This document shows positions 41,801-56,800 of a DNA stretch of 64,000 bases, piece after piece. Positions within the stretch are counted from its first letter, which is position 1, and each line of letters begins with the position of its first letter. Origin of the DNA: a virus; IMG/VR virus record IMGVR_UViG_3300037264_003921, positions 1-64,000 of that record; one strand, 5' to 3'. The translations under genes were made by a program, and so were the position numbers. The notes under the pieces were generated by a model that saw only the letters and a program-made list of their open reading frames with translations, was not told where the DNA came from and ran no database searches.

Positions 41801-44800
41801 TGTATGTCCAGGGCTTGAATCAAATTTGTAAAGTACTTTTTCAATTTGACACCATCCAACCTGTATCAAATCCCCAAAACTAGATGGATCGTGACCTGGA
41901 TATATGTTATGGAAATTATGCGTCCTGATTATTTGACGCAATAATTCCATTGCATGTGACATAATCTCATCACGTAATACAACATCTGTGCATCCACCCT
42001 TAACATATTTAGTTAGCCTGTCTTCAACAAGAGCATTGTTGAAATAATAATTCTTCTCTTTTGCTTCGGCCTCTAAATCCACCACATTAGCTTGTTCGGC
42101 TACAACTTTAGATTTGTTTATCAGTTTTTTAGCCATATATTAGTTTCTTTATTTTATCAATTACTTAGCGATGATATTATACTTTCTTTAAAAACACCAA
42201 TCTTATCACATAATGAAGTCATTATTACACCCTCGGCTTCCTAAACCTTGATGATATCAGTTTAGCCCCATCAACAACTACATCACAAAATACAACAGTG
42301 GATTTATATCCCATATCAACAACCGCTTTCAATTGGTTACGTGCATGTTTATACAAATAATGATTATTCAAGAACATAAAAGCAAACACTCGTGCCCATC
42401 CCTTATCGTTTACGCGTAAAGCGCGACCGCACTTCTGCTCATAGTCTGACCACAAATTACCACCACCACAAATTATTAAATTGTCAACTCCACCACGAAT
42501 ATCAAGGCCACGTTTTAATATCTTGCCACCTATCAGGCATTTAAGTTCACGACGCTCGAACATCTTTAAGTACTTCTGGCGAACAGTTTTTGATGTTTTG
42601 CCATATATAAAAACAGATCCTGGTATTACTTTTTCTAAAGTATGTCCAAGATCTTCGACATTGCCAGTATCAACCAAGATCAAGGTTGAATCATTTGGGA
42701 ATCCATTTATAATCTTTAATATTCGATTATGAAACTTTGGATTATCGATTATTTGTTCACGTTCAGCTATATCAAACGCCGTTTTGTCATCCTTGTGACC
42801 ATCCTCACCCATTGCAAACATGACAAATTTAATCGGTATAATCCGACCTAAAGCTTCTAAATCTCGCCTGTTTGCTTCATAAATCACAGAGCCAATATGT
42901 TCTTTTAGAATTAAATTTTCAACCGGACGTCTCTCATCAAATGGAGTAGCAGACAAGCCATATTTTCGACGTCCATTAAAATAATGTTTAAATAATGCCC
43001 TATATTGTTTGCTTACTGCTCTATCACATTCGTCAACAATTAACAAATCAGCTTTTTTCACTATCGCCTGAAATGTTTTAGCGTGTTTTAATCTTTTTGA
43101 ATATGCAGACGGATTTTTAAATTTAAATGATTCTGATGGTGAGCTTAATGATTGAATAGAACCAATAATGACACTCTGTCCATCCGGCGTTTCACCGCCA
43201 TAGAATAGCCCAACATCAAAAATGTCGCGCAATTTTAGTCGTTCCTTAATTTGCTCAATGACAATCCTCTGCTCAGCGATTACGACTGTCCGACAATTAA
43301 ACAGCTTTATGATACCAGCCGCTATTTCTGTTTTCCCAGCACCTGGTGGTAGTTTAAATAATCCAACTTCAACATCTGCCGATTTTTTAATTGCATCGAT
43401 TTGATATTGTTCAAGTGCTATATTAGAAAGCCAATTAGCATCAACTACAGTTCTATCTGGCACTGATATTTGTGGCCGCTCATCGATAACATCAAGTGGT
43501 ATATCCGCTGTTGTGCAAAACTCCTCAAGTTCTTGCAATAATGGTCTAGCAAGACGTTGTCGTTTAACGTCATATTTACGATAATATCCATCCCATGATT
43601 GCTGTGATGTGTCTATGAAATAAGCACGTGGATGTTTAACACTAAAATGATTAACAAGCTTAGGTTCTATACCAAGTGTAACTTGATCCAAGCATACCCA
43701 ATCATTATTAACGATTCTTGCTTGCATGCTTTATTTATCTAACATTAATAGACAACAGTATAATTAAACTAATTTATAGTTAAAATATAAAATATGATAT
43801 GAAATTATTAAGAAAGCTATGGGCAGCTATTGATAAAAATGATATAAATTCTGTTTTGTCAATGTTAGGGCCAGACCCATTCAATGTTCAATCACAGAAA
43901 TTCATAAGTCAATATTGCAAAACAATAGGATTGAAAAAATTTGAGTTATTTTGTGAGTTGATCTTATCAAACAAATTATTAGACACAGCAATATTAGGTT
44001 ATATCATGTTAGGACATCGAAGCTATGACAAAAACGAACATGAAACAATGAGGAGAGCGTACAAAAAAACTATTGAGCTCGCCGAAGATAGAGTTGGTGC
44101 ACAAAAATGGTTATATGCTGCGTATTATTATTGGGCAAAACATGACCAAAACATTGAAACTAAAATAAATTGCATTCGTCTTTCGATTACAAAACCAGAT
44201 TATAGTGGATTTAGCCAATCACTAATCAATTCAAAATTCAAACGGGCTCTAGCTTGGTTGATAACATTTGGAGGACCTAAAGACAAAAAGATTATTGACA
44301 TTGGTTTTAAAAGATTTCATCGTATGATGGAGATTGGCAAAATTTCTAAAAAGAAATACGATGCTTTCATCAAATCAACAGATTATGCAAAGTGGTTCAT
44401 TAGCGACAAGAATCCATAATTACGGAGAGCACCCACCAAGAGACGTCCCACATGAAAGACATAACTTACACGGAAATTCTTGAATCAATTCGCTCCCACA
44501 TTTACTACATCCACGTCCTTTAGTGGCAGCTATAAATGTCCTCTGCCCCAATACAGATTCATTCTGTGATTTATGTCCGTTGCCATTGTGTCCATTCTTC
44601 CCATTTTTAATCATTCCACGGCGCACTTCATGCTCTGCTGGTATTTTCTTACAATAGGTTGTGTCGCCCTCGTACTCCAGCATGGCCAATTTAACAACCA
44701 AATCAGGGACGCTAGAGCAATATGTAATATATGGATGATCAGTACGGCCAGCAGGACCTCCCTCTTCATTCAAAAAACTGTCGGCAATTTCTTTTATTGG

Positions 44801-47800
44801 TTGGCCATATTGAATTGCATTAGACATGGATCTGCTCATCCATCTCATAGCCAATGTAAAATCTGGATTACTTTTGCCAACTTCAATCCAAATCTCAGCT
44901 AAACTACCATCTTCATATTCACCAAATTTAATGATGATCTTATGATGCCCCTGAGTTGTATAAATTGTAACTTCATGAGCAACCAGCTCACGTTTACGAG
45001 GTGGCCTACGTCTATCACCACGAAGGTACACTCTAGCGTCTTTACACGAATCGCTCCACCAACTCATATCAGTAGGGTTGTTAAGTGGTTGGCTTTGTTT
45101 AGATCCATCGCGATAGACAGCAAACCCTTTTATTCCACCTGGGCAGTAGCGAGTAGACCCCCTACCATCAAATGCCATCAGATACAAATTGCCAATATCA
45201 TCTTCGGTAGCTTCATTAGGTTCATTAACAGTTTTGCTGATAGCCCCACTGATAAATGGAGACACTGCTGAACACATTCTAACATGAGCCTCTGGATTAA
45301 TGAACCTCTTACCATATCCACTTCTATTAGCACAATCAAATATCGACAAATGCTCAGATCGTATATGTGGTGCTCCCTCAAGTGTGCCATACCCACAAAT
45401 CCATTTATTGGCTTCAATGTATTGTTCTTGTGTAAACTTTAAGGCAGTAAAAATATTCGTAGATTTTTTATCAATGTCAATCGCCTGTAGTGTGTCGTCT
45501 GACAATTTATACGGCATTAATGCATAACGCAACTGACTTACACCACTCAGATTAGCCTCTATTTCGTCTAAATCATCTACAGTAACACCGACATCAAGCA
45601 GAGATTGACGATTAATATATGGAGCGCCATCAAATGTGTTATTACCTAATACGTATATCATTATGTCGTCAACTTGAGAATCAGAGTAACCCAAATTCCG
45701 CAAACTAGTCTCAACAGACTCATTTACAATCTTCATAGAACCGCCACCAGATAAACGTTTAAATTTCACAATACCAAAATCTGGTTCAATGGCTGTGGTA
45801 TCACAGCCAAGTACAAGCCCTATAGTACCAGACGGTTGAATGACTGTAACAAATGCATTTCTATATCCAAATTTATCACCTTGTGTTATGGCATTATCCC
45901 ATGCTGCTTCAATTGTATTGGTCAATTCATCATTTATAAAACTGTGATCGATCGACCATGGCGTAACAGTGAGATTTCTAAATGAGAATGATTTTAATGA
46001 TTTACGCACAGATGCAGCACAATGATTTCGTAGTACTTGCTGCATGCAATCTTTGTTCGCTTCATAGCGAGGAAATGTTCCTAAAGTCCTAGCCATATCA
46101 GCACTTACGCTATAACATTCCGCTGTCATCAGAGAAGTGACAGCCGCAGATAGATGACATGCCTTATCACAATCATATTTGATTCCAGCCCTCATCAACA
46201 CAGCGCCGATCCCGGAATGCCCCAAACCAGTTGTACGATATTTAACAGTACCTTCTGCTAGTTGTTTGGTTGGTAATTGAGCGGCATTTATCGATATATC
46301 AAGTACCATCAACCAATGACGGCATGCAGCAATAAAATCCTTAATTTTAAGATCGCCGTTATCGTGGAATAGAGTTTGGAGATTTAAAGTAGCTAAATTA
46401 CAAGCCGTGTCGTCTAAGAATGTATATTCTAAACACGGGTTTGAAGTTTTAATTCTTCCATCAGACTTACAAGTATTCCAATCATTTATAATATCATCAT
46501 ACTGAACACCAGGATCGCCAGATTCCCAAGCAGCTTTTTTAATATATTGCCACAATTCTCTAGCCTTCATTCGTCTGATCACTTGTCCAGTTGTCCGAGC
46601 TGTCATATCCCACATGACATCACCAACGACTGCATCTAAAAATTTCTTAGATAGGCGTATTGAATTGTTGGAGTTTTGTCCTGATACTGTTTGATAAGCT
46701 TCTCCCTCCCATCCAGCATCAAAACCGCCAATTGCTAAGGCTTGAGTCTTTTTCTCTTCGATTCCTTTCCATAAAATAAATTCTGGTGCCTCTGGATGGT
46801 CTATATCAACAACCACCATCTTGGCAGCCTTTCGTTGTGAAGATCCTGATTTTACAACACCTGCTGACCTATCAAAGATTTTCAAGAAACTCATCAGCCC
46901 AGTGGCTGGGTTGCCACTACTCAACTTTTCAAATTTTGAACGAATAGCAGAAAAATTTGAGCCAGAGCCTCCACCAGAGACGAATGCTCTTGCTTCGCTT
47001 ACTATTCTATTAAATATGCCATCTTCTTCAAATAAACTGTCACCAACAGATTGTAAAAAGCACGCATGGATACCAGGATTTTCATATGTATTACTAGTTT
47101 CATTAGCGACACAAGTCTTTGGATCAGCTTTCCAGAATCCTTTCTTTTTCCCTGCATGTCCATATGCCCAGTAGACGCCACTATTAAACCATTGCGGGGT
47201 ATTAGGGGCAGCAATTTGGTTTATCAACATGTAGACTGATTCGTCATAAAAAATCTTCGCATCAGCCTCTTCATCGAAATATCCATACCACCAACCCCAA
47301 TAAGCCCAGAATCCAGCTAGTCTATGAAAAATCTGTTTTGTACTAGTCTCAGGCCCAAATTGACATCCATCAACAGGTGTAGAGCGCTGTAGCCAATCTG
47401 ATATCTGTTTGCCAGAAGGGGTTGATTCAGACACTTTAATGCTTTTACTAGGGACATTAGTTAACCTCAGGTATTTTGATAGGATTATATCCTGAGAGAT
47501 TTGAGACCAATGTGCTGGTATCTCAATGTTTTCTATCTTAAAAATGATTTCATTTGTGTTTTCATTTTTAATTGTGGTACTAACTTCTTTCCATTCAACA
47601 TAGCTAAATGGATCAATCCCATCTTCTGTAAAATGTCTAGCCAATTTCATCTAATATGCTCCATAGATAATCCAATTGTAAGTAGATCCTCTCCCATGAC
47701 AGGCTTAATTTTATTAAACAAATTAACATCGCCTAAAATTTTGATCCTATTATTCAGTAATAACTCATCTGATGGAAATTCATATCTGTCGACTTGATGC

Positions 47801-50800
47801 AATAGATTCATCGCTTTACGGCAATTAACTGATATTGATATAAAGCTCAACCCTATCTCTCCAGATCTAAACCATTTTACCATATTAGCAAACCCATTTT
47901 TATTGGACCAAATCAAAACGTCAACAGCTACGCAGTTACCTACTTTTTTATTTATAAAGTCATTAGACCTTACGATATCATTTATTAGTGATTCAGTTTT
48001 TGTAATTTGTATATTAAGATAGCTATAGCATATTTTCAATATTGAGCCCATATTTAATAATGCCGTTCCTTTATTCAATAAATTATTTCTATCACCATAT
48101 CTAACAATTTCTCTAATTAATTCATACGTTATTAAATCATTGATTTTCCACTCTCTCACTTGTTCAATGAATTTATTAATCGAGCGATATGCATATGTTT
48201 TTGATGGGTCAGTGTTCCGTGGTAACCTGACATGGCGGCCAACGCTAAACATTGCCCGCCTATAGCATTCATAGACACTTTGTATATCCAAAATTTAGCT
48301 CCAGAATTCTAAAATCATCAACATGTATATAATTAATGCTCGTTTATTTTTAACAAATTAATTACATGGAGACATCAAATGGACGCAGCCAGTGAAATAC
48401 CACAGGACAACAATGTAGAGCCAAACAAACAAGATGGCATTAAAAAATCATTAGATAAAGAGATCAATGATATAGTTGGACAGTTCTTTAAAGATCGTGG
48501 CATAGAAAATGCCATAGTAATAGCTGTCAACCCTGAAGATAACAATATAGCACTATTTTATACGAATCATTTCTATGACGCCACACGACTATTAAATGAT
48601 GTTTATAAACAGTTTAAAGATCGTATTGAAAAAGAATTGTCTTAACGATCTGAAGCTCCACGCTCAAAGTAGAATTGTATTTTCTTTTCTCCAAGCGTAA
48701 TAAGTTCATTGAACCCAATTCCATTTGAACCAGCTTCAGCAAGTTTTTTAGTCGGAATCACATCATCGGTTGGTTGGAATATTGTAACAAATTTGACCCC
48801 AGAAACAGCTTGTATAGCTTCATATAAATTACTAAGATATAAACCGATACCCATATCAAAATTAGAGACATCAAAAAAATCATTGATCACTTTATTAACA
48901 GCTTCTCTTACTGTTCCAGCATCAGCCGTTCTACTTATTATAACATTAGTCCTAAGATCAATTGGTTTTATCTTGCCATCCAACACCCTAATCTCATCAG
49001 TCAAAACTGCAATTTCTGAGAAAAATTGTGTTAATCCCTGCTTTAATCCTGCACTCGGCACGACTGGTATGTGATCTGGGCCTTCAGCAAGCACATATAA
49101 TTCAACAATGTTTCTATTTATAAAATTAGCATCTAATATAGCAACAGCTTCTTCTATGGTAGCAGCCGAACGTACCAAGACTGCCAATGACTCAGAATTT
49201 TCAACTCCTGTACGTAATATTGCAACAGCACGTAACACTGATCCAAATACTGGATGTGTGAATGTTTTAGAAAGTTGTGCATAGTCTTCGCCAGTAGTTG
49301 CTGACCCAAGAGTAGCAGCCTCTTTTGGCGCACGAGCTTTAGCACTATCAAGACTTTCTTCATCAGTGCCACCAGAGCTTGGAGCTGGATTCCTGAAAAA
49401 CACTTCAACTGGTGCACTGACTGGTGCATCTGGAGTAACAGGGCGGGTTTCATTGATAAAATTAGCACCAATTCTACCGCGAATCCCGCCGCCAACTCTA
49501 TATCTAACTGTTATAATCTGGCCAGCGACTGGTGATTTTCCAGCAATATTGTCCCCGAACACTATTCTTGTTCTATCTTCAGAAAATCTAACCTCAAACA
49601 CTTCATCATTCGCACCAAATTTCTCTAAATTTTTAATCCTATGGAATGCAACAGTGTCGTTACCAGTCGTTACTTCAACTGTAATCGGATCGTCTAGGAC
49701 GTTTTTATCTAATATATCAACAATCTGACTGTGCCCACCGGCAGATTCCACAACAATTTGATCCGCAAATCGTCCTTCAATTCCGAATGCAATAACCCCT
49801 CTTTTACCTGTCGGAATTGTAATCTTACTATTAAAGTCACCTGGAGCTCTATATATTTCATATGTCAATGGCAACCCATCAGAGCCAGTAAGACTAAATC
49901 TCATACCAGATTGCATATTAACATTCGTCAAAGCAGGATTGTCTATCGTAACCTCAACATCAACAACAGCTGGTGTCGCTCTTTTAATCTCTTGATTGAT
50001 TAGACGCAAATGATTGATTACTGCTTCTTTTGTCTGAGCCGTTGGTAAAAACGATTCATCAGCTAATATATCACTACGCTGTGACAATATGTTACCAACA
50101 GCGGATACAAGTTCAGTAAACATAATAACGCCATTGCTGGCGACAAAATCATTGAAACTATCACTAAAATATGTCTTGATGTATTCAATAAGAGCCCGAC
50201 GCATTGTAACAAAGTCAAGAGCACTAAAATTAATCCTGCGCAGTTCTGCTGGAGCTAGAACAACACCAAACTCTTGTGGCTCTGTTGGTAGGTTAAATAT
50301 TGTTTTTTGTGTCATATAGTTAGGTTATTGTTGGACCAATTGGTATTGTTAGATCTAACTCAAGTATCTTGTTTGGATTATTAACCAAAGCTGCAAACAC
50401 TTTAATACGCAATTGAATGTCATCATTATCAATCAATACATCTGACACTTTAACTCTCGATTCTGATGTGCTTATCGCTCTGATTATAGACTGTCTTATA
50501 TTATTGATCGTAAATGTATCAATTGGTTCAAATAATGATCCTTTTAGGTCAGTACCAAAATCAGGCCTGAATACCCTCTCACCTGGTGTCGTCAACAACA
50601 GCTGCAGCAAATCATTTTTAATCAATCTTTCATCTGTTTGAACTGGCATAACAGATATATCAGTTAAAAATGGTGGATTAAACCCAAAAAACAACGATTT
50701 TGCCATTATTTGACAAGCTCCGATACTTTAATAAGAGCATCAACAGCGGCCCTAGCAAGACCGTTCAAATTATTGACATTTTCAATTAGAGAGTCTCGCT

Positions 50801-53800
50801 CTATAAGTAAGTCATTTTCTCTAGCTAGTAGCTTACTAAGCATTTCATTATTATTAATTTCTTTTACGGCTGATATTATCTTCCTGATTTCATTTAGTCG
50901 TTTTTGATTCTCTATTATTGCAACCTGACCGTCATTTATCTGCGATTGCAATAATGCAACTTCATCTTCAAGTTCTTTCTTCCTTGAGACTGATGCTAAC
51001 ATAAGAATATCTATGTCATCTTGAGACAGCCCGGCATCCTTAAGATCAATAAGATTTGTATTGTGTTGTAAATCTATTTGTTTTGGAATTTGCGTTACAG
51101 TCGGCAAAACAATATCTTCTGTATCAAATTCTAACAACTCTCCTATACTAAACATTCTTTTATTGCTTCCTGGTTGTGTTTTATTAGCTTCAATCAACGT
51201 ATACATTAATTCACCAACAGCAGCACGTCTTAGAGAATCATCATTTGATTGTGGTGGGCGCTTCCTAGTCTCTTCAGCAACTGGTAATTGTACGATAAGA
51301 GCGTCTGATCGTTTAGGATCTTCATTTGATATAATAAATGTAATATTACCAGCGTCTTCTGGTTTCTCTGGAAGCTGGCCAGCACTTTGATATAAACCTG
51401 TTGGATGACGTATTATAATATTACACCTTGAATTTGGATATTATATTTTTGATCTATATATTTGGAAACTTAGGAGTACCAACAAATTCAGGTCCAATAT
51501 CAAGTATTTCAATAGATTCAGATTTGATACTGCCACGATACTCAGCAACATCAGCCTTGTATGTCAATAAAGACGCATCTGAAACTGTCAATACTCTATA
51601 AATTATAGATTTCGATCCATATCTCTTCTGAGACAGCGCTGCTGCATCTGCTGCATCCTCTAAATTAATAGACAATGTCAGCTTATCTGCGTCTTTTTTG
51701 GGTGGCTCATTATTATTGTTTGCGAATGAATCTAATGCAAGACCAATTGACGCTATCTCATTTTGAAATTTAGTGCTAGTGCCATAGAATAATACTCCAT
51801 CACTACTTTCTAATGGATCAACAGGTTGTTGTGATGGATTGACAACAACGTCTGGCTCTTTAGATGGAGCAAATGGACTTGGTGGTGGAGGTGGAGGTGG
51901 TGGCGATGATGATGGCGGCATGCCAAATCCACCAGAACCGCCAGAGAATACTGTACTTGACACAGGTTTGGCTTGTGATTTATTTGGAGCACAATTACGT
52001 TCTATGTTAAATGGTAGTGGTTTCCTTGGTGTCACATCAATTGATTTTGGATCATGGGCAACACATTCAGTAGCAACACCAGCCGGTGCAGGCCCACACG
52101 GATCGCATGGAATTTGAATAACCTCATGCGTACCAAACATCGACACAACATTCAACCTACGCCCACGAATTTCCTGATTTGTCCCAACATGCCCAGCCTG
52201 CACAGTCCAGTGCGTACCAGCTGCCTCCATGCATATATCAGACCCAGCTTTGAGTGAGATACTTTTACCAGCTTTAAGCGATATATTCTCTTGAGCAATT
52301 ATCTCAACATCTGATTGTGCAAATATTTGTACTTTTTTGTTATTATTTCTAATCAATATTAATTGTTGTCCATCGTCAAGGGCAATATACATGTTGTTGT
52401 CTTTGCTACGCCATACAGCCCTGTTATGGTCTCGTGACATCCACATACCGCGATCGTCTGGACCAGTTGTCTCAGTAAAGCTAGCGCATGGGGCATCAGC
52501 ATCACGCATTTCAATACCCTGACCTTCTGGAGTTTTAACGCTGATATACTTATTAACATTGTCAAATTTTGCGTGGAAACTAGTGCGTTCAGGGTCGTGT
52601 GTCAGAGCAACTGTTCTAGAAAACTCATTATCTTTCGTACCTTTAAAATCTTCAGTAATTTTATTAGCTGTGTCTGTTGATACCATGACATAGCCCAATC
52701 TATCATTCAAATCTATAACCTTAGAGTCTGGTGTGAGTAACATCATTCTATTGGCCGGATCCTTATCATTAGCATCAAGCACGAACCCACGGCGGGTCTT
52801 CATAAGTATGCCGTTGCCACGCGGCCCATCTTTGGCTGTTGCATCAGTCTTATCAGAACCACGATCGTCTATAGCTATTTTATTACCATGTCTTGAAACC
52901 AATCTAATTTGACGTGCGTCCTCTTTGAATCCCTCTTCATTTTCACCATCAAGATCAGCACCTTTATCGGTTTTTAGTAGTTGTTTAATTTGTATGTCTT
53001 TTTGTGCGTCGTTACCTCTGTCAATAGATTGTATAACATGGCCGCCCTTCGTCCTTAATTTAATCCATCTCTCATCACGTTCCGACTCTTTAGAAACATC
53101 TATAGCTTTATCGTATTCACCAGGGCGATTTTTAGACCATCCAACATCTCTCATTTCAATCTTATGGCCGTATCTAGTCCTTATTTCGACACGTCGTTGA
53201 TCACGCCCCTTTGGTTCACCCTCATTAAAAAATTTCAACAAATATTTATGCCTGGCGATCTCAAAGCTTTCATCAGAAGAATGGTCACCTTTAAATTCGT
53301 TATTCCATTCATATCCAACATCACTCAATATCATTGTATGCCCATACTTTGTATGAAGAACAGCATACTTGACATCTGGATCGTTATGTTCAGGCGATTG
53401 GCTAGCTGCTTTAAAGGCCGATTTAGCTACAGCGTCTGTACCAGCTGACGCAGCTTCTTTAGCATGCTCTTTGGGGAAAAAACCAACAGAACTGATTGTA
53501 AAAAATGTGCCATATCTATCACGAACGCCAAAACTCATCGGCCTTTCATCTTTAGGTAGGTAGTTTTTGTCAAAATCATCAGGAGAGCCAGCTGATTCTC
53601 CTTTTTCATTAACAGCCAATGGTGTCACACCATGAACAGATTGCAATGGATAAAATTTTCTCCTAGTTGGTGATGCAGCACCAACCCATATTGGGGCATA
53701 TGGGTGGTTTTTTTCAAATTGTATAAATACAACATCCCCAATCATTGGTACCGCCCACCACCCATTTCCTTTACCACCTATTGGAAACGCTGGTGACGCC

Positions 53801-56800
53801 CACGGTAGTTCATCGCGCTTTACATCATTATTATGTAATTCTGGGATCCTGACTCTAATTCTACCAATTCTAAGAGGATCATTAGTCTCTTCTACGATTG
53901 CTCTATATAGACCATCAAAGCGGTCGAATAAATTTTCAGTCCTCGCTTTAAAGAACTTACCAAATACATAGTCTAAACCATCTCCCATCTTTACCTCAAT
54001 TTATACATTAGGCAACACTATCCTAGCTACTGGTGCCTTAATCACAGAGCCAATATGTGGCCAATTTACAGGGTTCAATGGTTTATTAAACAGCACTATT
54101 ACCCAATCTAAAACAGGTGAATTATATATACTATTTGCTATTGCCCATGGTTTTCCGGCAAATTCATGTGTAATATTCACGGTAATAACATCATCTTGAT
54201 TCAAATTATTTGGATCTAAAAATGGGAATTTTTTCAATAATCCAAATGTTTCAATTCCACCATTTATTATTGGCTGTGAAAGTCTAAAGCGTGAATATGG
54301 TTCTTTTGCAATTGACATATTTAATACCAATCAGTTGGAGGTTTATCTCGAAGCCCAGGGACATTCTGTTTCGGTGAGCCCACTGATGCGCCTCCAATTT
54401 TAGTCACAAGTGCCGCATTGATTTTTATTTTAGTCAATAACGGAAATGCACCAGTCCCATCTTTAATTATTGTGTCGCCATGACTTATTCCAATATCTAA
54501 CAGTCTAAAATCTGCAGGGCCATCGCTGCCACCAAAATGATCATAAATATGCATTCTAGCAAGAGGGATATTTTCAAGATCTTTTATGCTTCTATAGAAA
54601 TATGCTTTTAATTGTTTAGTAATTAACGAAATATATTTTGCAGTGAATTTATCACTACCAGTCACAATATATGTTAATTCAATAGACACACGTCTTGGGT
54701 TCGATCCCATCCATATTGCAAGTGGCTCATATGATGCAACCTCAGTTTCATTCCATATTGCTGCTTTAGTATCGTCAGTAACCCTTGGTGGAAATTGTAA
54801 TGGTAGTGGAAAACCGCCACCAAATGGAAACCCGCTGACTGGCAATGGGTGGGTAACTAATATAATCGAAGCATGCTTTGTGCTCGCAAGTTCTCTGTCT
54901 ATTGATTGTAATTGAAATGCCATATCATATTACCATTGGTTAAGCATACTTGTCAAACTGCTTGCATCCTTATCTGATTTTGCCAATTTCGGGAGCCACG
55001 TCTTCAACAATTCAATTAATTGACCCATTGAAGACGAGTCACCGCCCATTTTATCGCCGATATTGTCAATTGCCTTTTTCATATCTTTAGTGCCAGTTAC
55101 CATTGCGTATTGTGCACGTTCGTCGCGTATTTTCCTAGCCGTATCTTCTGTTATTAGTGGTTTTCTAACTGGATCTGCTTTAAGTGTGAATGGACCTGAT
55201 GGGAATCCTGCGAATACACTATCTTCGCCTATAGACTTTTTGACTGCTTCAACTCGTAATGCAAGGTCTTCTAATACTGCAGCGGCTCTTTTGATCTCTT
55301 CTTTGCGCCCAAGAATCCCCTCAATGAATGGCTTAAAGACATCACCGATAGCACCGATCTTAACTAATGACCCAGACAATGATGATGCTGGCGTCGCTAT
55401 TGCTTTCATCGCAGCAGCAATTTCTTCAGCCTGTTTTAATGGGCTCTTTACACCGAATAATGATGCAATTCCGCCAGCAGCACCAACAACTGCTATCCCC
55501 ATAAGAGAAGCCATAAATGCTGTTATGCCAGCAGCTAAACTTATTAAAGCCAATCCAGCACCAGGACCAATCGACAACGCTGCCGATCCAATGTTTTGCA
55601 ATGCAACTCCGACTTTCTCAAGCACTGGACCAATTAATAGCCCCATCAATGAAGCAATAAACAACATTCCGAATCCTGCTAATATTGCTGGAGCGCTAAT
55701 AACTAATGCCGCCGCTAATACATATAGTCCCAAAGCTAGTGGATACATCAACAAAGTCATCGTGCCAATAATTGTAAGGAACATCCACCCGTCTGACAAC
55801 GCAACTTTAAATAATTCAGTAAAAGCTTTCACCATTAATGATATGCCAAAACTAGCCATCAAAACAGAAGCACCAATGGCTAAAAACACTAAAGACAATG
55901 GTAACAGTAATGGAGCAACAGCAACAGCAACTGGCCCCAACACAACAAGCGCAGCAGCCAACACATAAAACGCAGCAGCTGCAACAACTAAGCCAACAGC
56001 AGCACCAACCAGATCAGCAACACTAATACCAAATACTTTCATTGTAGCAGCAACAGCCAATAACGTACCACCGACTACTACCGCCAATAATCCAAGAGCG
56101 ATAATTCCTGGGAACACGCCTGGCGTTGTTCCCATGGCCCCAATTCCACCTGCCAAATTGGTAAAGAATGACTTCATACCGACACCACGTTCAGCAGTTA
56201 ATGATGATGTCGAATCTGCCATTACCTTCATACTACCTTTAAATATGTTGAACACACCCAGCATCCCTTTCACCGCGCCAACAGCTTTTGATATTGTCAC
56301 AAGAAATGCAACTCCCATTGCTGCAGCTATCATTGCCCCAAATATTGCTGAGGCTACTGTTGATTCTCTTATAAGTGTTATCATCTCAGTCAACACTGGA
56401 ACTATAACAGATCCTATTTGAGCAGCAACAGTCAATAATGGAGTTAACAACATTTTTAATTGTTCAGTTAGTGTTGCCGTTGCTTCTGAAAACTGAGCAT
56501 CTAGATTTTTCGTATCATCAAACGCTTGATAATATTCAGTTATTCCTTTACCAGCCTCGCTGGCTTTTTGGTCTAGCAGCATTAGTGACCCAGCAAATTG
56601 TTTATTAATTCCTAAAGCATCAGCAAGAGCACTCCTACTTAACTTGCCCTGTTTGCCTAACTCTTTAATTTTCGCACTAGCGGCCACTAAATACACATTC
56701 ATATTTTCTGTAGCTGTAGCATTTTCATCGAAAACAGCATTTACTTTAGCAAACCCTGCCACAGCTTTTAATGGGTCAGTGAGCAACGGCTGCAATTGTC